Shown in pieces: positions 7,021 to 8,430 of a DNA stretch of 8,430 bases. Origin of the DNA: CAZIDL01 sp964537825 (GTDB taxonomy: Bacteria; Bacteroidota; Bacteroidia; Flavobacteriales_D; CAYVSK01); NCBI GenBank assembly GCA_964537825.1, contig CAZIDL010000087.1:1-8430 (forward strand). The letters run 5' to 3'. Numbering within the stretch: the first letter of the stretch is position 1; each line of letters begins with the position of its first letter. Under the pieces are notes generated by a model. That model ran no database searches. It saw only the letters and a list, made by a program, of their open reading frames with translations, and had not been told where the DNA came from. Both the position numbers and the translations under genes were made by a program.

Positions 7021-7719
7021 ATGGAACCCAAACGCTTGTTCGGCCTCATCCTCGTCCTGCTCGGTATCCTCTTCGGGATGCGCTCGATGGAATTGATCCC
7101 GGAGCAGATCGAGGAGCTGCTTTTCCGTTGGGAACTGATACCGATCGGACTGGGGATCTACCTCATGGCCGATCGCAAAGGCACGACAGGCATCGTCCTT
7201 TTCCTAATAGGCCTCCTTTTTTGGATCCCCGATGCATTCGATCTTCCGGAGGACCTTAGCCTATGGCCCCTCGTGCTTTTGCTAGTGGGACTTTTCTTTC
7301 TCCTAAGGGGAAGGGGGCGCGATCGCTCGCCGCGCAGCAAAGCAGGGGGAAGCCACCAAAAAGACCGGGCGGAAGAAAAGGACCGCTTGAAAGAGACCGT
7401 GATCTTTGGCAACAGCGACCGGATCATCAGTACAAACGAGTTCCGGGGTGGGGATATCCTTTCGATATTCGGCGAGGCGAACATCGACCTGACCCGTTGC
7501 CAGTGGGGGGAAGGCGATCGTGAGATCGAGGTCTTCTTTCTCTTTGGTGGCGGAACGCTCCATATACCATCGGAATGGGAACTGGACCTTCAGGTCATCC
7601 CGATCTTCGGAAGTTTTTCGGATAAGCGTAGGCAAAAGCTCGAAGGATCAGGGAGCAGCAGTGGCCGCATCCGGATCACGGGCTTCTGCATTTTCGGGGA
7701 TGGTAAGATCCGTGATTAG
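7021..7719 (+). CDS. LiaF-like protein: four-TM N terminus and LiaF/YvqF-type C-terminal domain
   Basis: 232 residues. Four hydrophobic segments (about 5-23, 33-50, 54-73, 79-98) form the N-terminal membrane part, with the glycine-rich spacing seen in DUF5668/LiaI-LiaF TM regions. A strongly basic linker (about 97-122) follows. The C-terminal beta-rich domain (about 124-232) has repeated IFG/FGG turns (VIFGNSDRI, LSIFGEANIDL, FFLFGGGTLHIP, IPIFGSFSDKR) typical of the LiaF/YvqF 'cell wall-active antibiotics response' family. In Firmicutes LiaF restrains the LiaRS envelope-stress system. No LiaRS-like kinase or regulator is in the window, so its role here is unknown. It begins divergently from the peptidase and its stop TAG overlaps the repressor stop by 4 nt tail-to-tail. 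There is no Shine-Dalgarno sequence, as expected for Bacteroidota. Confidence 0.87.
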   Translation: MEPKRLFGLILVLLGILFGMRSMELIPEQIEELLFRWELIPIGLGIYLMADRKGTTGIVLFLIGLLFWIPDAFDLPEDLSLWPLVLLLVGLFFLLRGRGRDRSPRSKAGGSHQKDRAEEKDRLKETVIFGNSDRIISTNEFRGGDILSIFGEANIDLTRCQWGEGDREIEVFFLFGGGTLHIPSEWELDLQVIPIFGSFSDKRRQKLEGSGSSSGRIRITGFCIFGDGKIRD

Positions 7720-8384
7720 GACTGTCCCCGTGCAGCAGCAAAGCTCAAATGCCCCACGTATTCCCACAACTCCATGATATCCTGACCGTCGATCCGATAA
7801 GGTCGGTATAGCTTGTTGTCCGGGACGAGCAACAAGGTTCCATCCTTTTCCAGGTCGTTCCAGACCCGTTTGAAACTGATCCCTTCATTGCGGCTCACCA
7901 CCACGTAAGTCCGCCCATCCCGGATCTGTGCAGCATTATCGAGGTAACGGCCGATCACATAACTCCCATCGGGCACAGGCAACATGGAATCACCACGCAC
8001 GGGAAAAGCACGCAATTCACCGGACGGCATGAAAGGGATGCGCAACTTTTCCAGCCGTTCCATATACTCTGGGTCCCCGTAGCCCCCCATATATCCTGCT
8101 GTGGCTTCTCCGGGGATCAGATCGATGCTAGTGCCCTGTTCATCATCGGAAGCATTCCGCATCCCGGGATGCACCCCTTTTTCCCTTTCCCCTTCCGCCA
8201 AAAGCTTATCAAGGGACACGTCGAAATATTCAGCGATCCGACGCAAAAGTTCCAGCGGTGGCTCTGCTCTTCCCTCCTCGTACTTAGCCCATCGGCCCCG
8301 TCCGATGCTGAGTGCATCAGCAACATCCTCCTGGGTTTTTTTGAAGCGCTTCCGGAGGGTCTTGATGTTCCTAGGGAAGGCCAT
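7716..8384 (-). CDS. LexA-like transcriptional regulator: XRE-family HTH plus S24 peptidase domain
   Basis: 222 residues. Residues 5-62 are a Cro/CI-type helix-turn-helix (TQEDVADALSIGRGRWAKYEEG, then ISxYFxVSLDKLL-like AEYFDVSLDKLL). Residues about 64-90 are a linker, and about 92-215 are an S24/LexA-type domain. The domain keeps the likely self-cleavage bond Ala96-Gly97 (GEATAGY), the nucleophile Ser133 in RGDSMLP and the general base Lys172 in GISFKRVW, so autoproteolysis is chemically possible. This architecture is common in Bacteroidota chromosomes and also in phage CI-like repressors; no phage genes are visible here. It probably binds DNA as a dimer and may regulate itself through the dyad at 8398-8425. 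Its targets are unknown. The gene is complete and convergent with the LiaF-like gene. Confidence 0.93.
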   Translation of the reverse strand: MAFPRNIKTLRKRFKKTQEDVADALSIGRGRWAKYEEGRAEPPLELLRRIAEYFDVSLDKLLAEGEREKGVHPGMRNASDDEQGTSIDLIPGEATAGYMGGYGDPEYMERLEKLRIPFMPSGELRAFPVRGDSMLPVPDGSYVIGRYLDNAAQIRDGRTYVVVSRNEGISFKRVWNDLEKDGTLLLVPDNKLYRPYRIDGQDIMELWEYVGHLSFAAARGQS

Positions 8385-8393
8385 GAACGATCC

Positions 8394-8425
8394 GAAATAT
8401 ATCAGATCTTCAGGAATATGATATA
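8394..8425 (-). promoter_or_regulatory. Candidate promoter and operator of the LexA-like repressor
   Basis: On the - strand TATATTTC (8401-8394) differs at one of six fixed positions from the Bacteroidota -7 box TAnnTTTG, and sits about 10 nt before the ATG at 8384. It overlaps a perfect 7-bp inverted repeat, TATATCA (8398-8404) and TGATATA (8419-8425), separated by 14 nt. A dyad overlapping a repressor's own promoter is the usual layout for negative autoregulation. The sequence is AT-rich, so chance symmetry is possible. Confidence 0.45.
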
Positions 8426-8430
8426 GAAGA

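Noticed and set aside
7716..8384. HTH-S24 protein as a prophage CI repressor marking an integrated phage
   Set aside because: No integrase, Cro, replication or structural phage genes are visible, and this architecture is common as a chromosomal regulator in Bacteroidota. The window ends soon after, so it is not fully excluded.
1..8430. CRISPR array, insertion sequence, toxin-antitoxin or defence system
   Set aside because: No spaced direct repeats, transposase motifs, terminal inverted repeats or small paired genes were found. Every long coding region has an ordinary family assignment.

Overview
The window looks like ordinary chromosomal DNA of a member of the Bacteroidota, possibly a Flavobacteriia/Cryomorphaceae-type lineage with roughly half GC. 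The phylum call rests on four things. Genes lack clear Shine-Dalgarno sequences. Several starts are preceded by the phylum's -7 promoter element TAnnTTTG. The 7TM/coiled-coil/SpoIIE phosphatase, the WcaF-type acetyltransferase and the HTH-S24 repressor are of types common in this phylum. The tRNA does not encode its CCA end. Genus-level placement is not possible from the sequence alone.

Left block (1-4353, all leftward): four tightly packed genes in the order sulfotransferase, WcaF-like acetyltransferase, family-2 glycosyltransferase, 7TM-SpoIIE phosphatase. Gaps are 10 nt, a 4-nt overlap and 28 nt, so they are probably one transcript. The first three would assemble and decorate (sulfate, acetylate) a surface or exported polysaccharide. 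The last is a membrane signalling phosphatase whose final few dozen residues lie outside the window.

Middle (4354-4850): a tRNA-Leu(GAG) gene on the + strand, divergent from the sulfotransferase, with its own perfect -7 element. A likely terminator hairpin follows, which unusually shares bases with the tRNA 3' end. A gene-free stretch of about 260 bases comes next.

Right block (4851-8430): a secreted S9-family (prolyl oligopeptidase/DPP-like) peptidase on the - strand is divergent from a LiaF-like four-TM membrane protein on the + strand. The latter overlaps tail-to-tail by 4 nt with a leftward LexA-like (HTH + S24 peptidase) repressor. A 28-bp dyad overlaps the repressor's presumed promoter and is a candidate autoregulatory operator.

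I found no mobile element, CRISPR array, toxin-antitoxin pair or recognisable defence system. Nothing supports a wholly new system. The most unusual features are the strong excess of GATC in both coding and non-coding DNA, the tRNA/terminator overlap, the phosphatase placed at the end of a polysaccharide operon, and two perfect dyads at gene boundaries.
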